DNA of 64,000 nt. Source: Coriaria nepalensis (Eukaryota; Streptophyta; Magnoliopsida; Cucurbitales; Coriariaceae). The translations under genes and the position numbers were made by a program. The notes under the pieces were generated by a model. It did not search any database. It saw only the letters and a list, made by a program, of their open reading frames with translations, and was not told the origin of the DNA. Positions 63,290 through 64,000 of the stretch are shown here, in pieces (position 1 is the stretch's first letter; every line of letters begins with the position of its first letter). Where the stretch lies: assembly GCA_027186245.1 (NCBI GenBank), contig CP114482.1, positions 34,429,209-34,493,208 on the forward strand. Reading direction: 5' to 3'.

Positions 63290-64000
63290 TAAAATTTGTT
63301 GCGTAATTTGATATTATTAATATAAATTATTGCATAAAACATACCCAGACCGATATTATTAATATAAATTTGCCTTTTATAAATCCTAAATTTATATATT
63401 TTTTTTAACTTTTTAATTTTATTTTTTAATTACAGAATGAGTTGCGTAATTTGATTATATTTAAAATGATTTAAATCAACATAACTTAACAAATAATTAA
63501 GTTAAGTATACATCATAATGAACTTAACACATAGTATACGGTCGAAGACCTCATCAACCTCATCAACCCGTCGGCCAATAATTGTGTTTATATGGGTCAT
63601 AGAGTAATTTAATTATATGGGTCGATAGTGTCGCATAGTAATTTGATTATACGAGTCAATGGAGTCGATAAGGCTTTCAACTCTATAGGTCAATGAAACT
63701 AGCAGTTATGAAAGCCTCATCGATGGGTCAACATGGTCGATTGGGTCTTTGACTCTACATCATGTTTTAAGTTCATTAAGATATATGTTCAACTCAATTA
63801 TTGATTAAGTTATGTTGATTTAAATCATTTTAAGTATAATCAAATTATATAACTCATTTAATAATTAAAAATTAAAATTAAAGAAATAAAAAAATATAAA
63901 TTTAGGATTTATAAAAGTTAAATTTATATTAATAATTTTAGTCTAAACATATTTTACGTAACAATTTATATTAATAATATCAAATTACGTAACAAAATTA
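63290..64000. mobile_element. Long inverted repeat at the window end
   Basis: 63290-63560 and the reverse complement of 63735-64000 share long runs such as GTAATTTGATATTATTAATA, TTTATAAATCCTAAATTTAT and AAAATGATTTAAATCAACAT in the same order. Arms are about 265 bases, with a 175-base spacer of GGGTC..GTCGAT short repeats. A partial extra arm copy lies at 63180-63290. Probably a non-autonomous foldback or Mutator-like element. The right arm runs to the window edge. Confidence 0.75.

Overview
The window looks like nuclear DNA from a flowering plant, most likely a eudicot. It has GT-AG introns, AT-rich intergenic DNA, many plant transposon relics and plant-specific families (RWP-RK, CLE, MYB, MIF, DYW-type PPR, HVA22). 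The species cannot be named from the sequence alone.

Layout. Nine genes look intact: an RWP-RK (RKD-type) factor (642-2190, minus), an EMB514-like DUF3223 protein (3184-4786, minus), a membrane RING-CH E3 ligase (8490-11265, plus, with one GC-AG intron), a CLE45-type peptide precursor (12777-13121, plus), a mini zinc finger protein (20843-21184, minus), a subgroup-1 R2R3-MYB (34661-36047, minus), a DYW pentatricopeptide protein (51022-52962, minus), ribosomal protein L34 (55671-57862, minus) and an HVA22-like protein (61026-62340, plus). They are unrelated single genes, not a pathway cluster. Several are regulators of development or stress responses.

Between them lies a graveyard of broken sequence: a degenerate Ty3/gypsy element (23.9-26.8 kb), several Ty1/copia pieces (37.4, 37.9, 40.2, 47.5 and 48.8-50.5 kb), a Ulp1-protease transposon relic (29.7-31.1 kb), a LINE tail (31.4 kb), a gypsy LTR with primer site (about 44-44.75 kb), a pararetrovirus-like fragment (45.8-47.0 kb), a plastid ycf2 insertion (40.65-41.08 kb), and pseudogene pieces of an exostosin, a subtilase, a PMT-type methyltransferase and a MYB first exon. 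Several inverted-repeat (foldback) elements of one apparent family occur at 54.1-55.5 and 60.5-60.85 kb, and a separate long inverted repeat closes the window (63.3-64.0 kb).

The items most worth a second look are the triplicated, strongly conserved block inside the large RPL34 intron, the foldback element carrying an internal array of small palindromes, the MYB exon fragment lying opposite the intact MYB gene, and the ycf2 insertion. All calls come from reading the sequence and recalled family knowledge. No database search was run.
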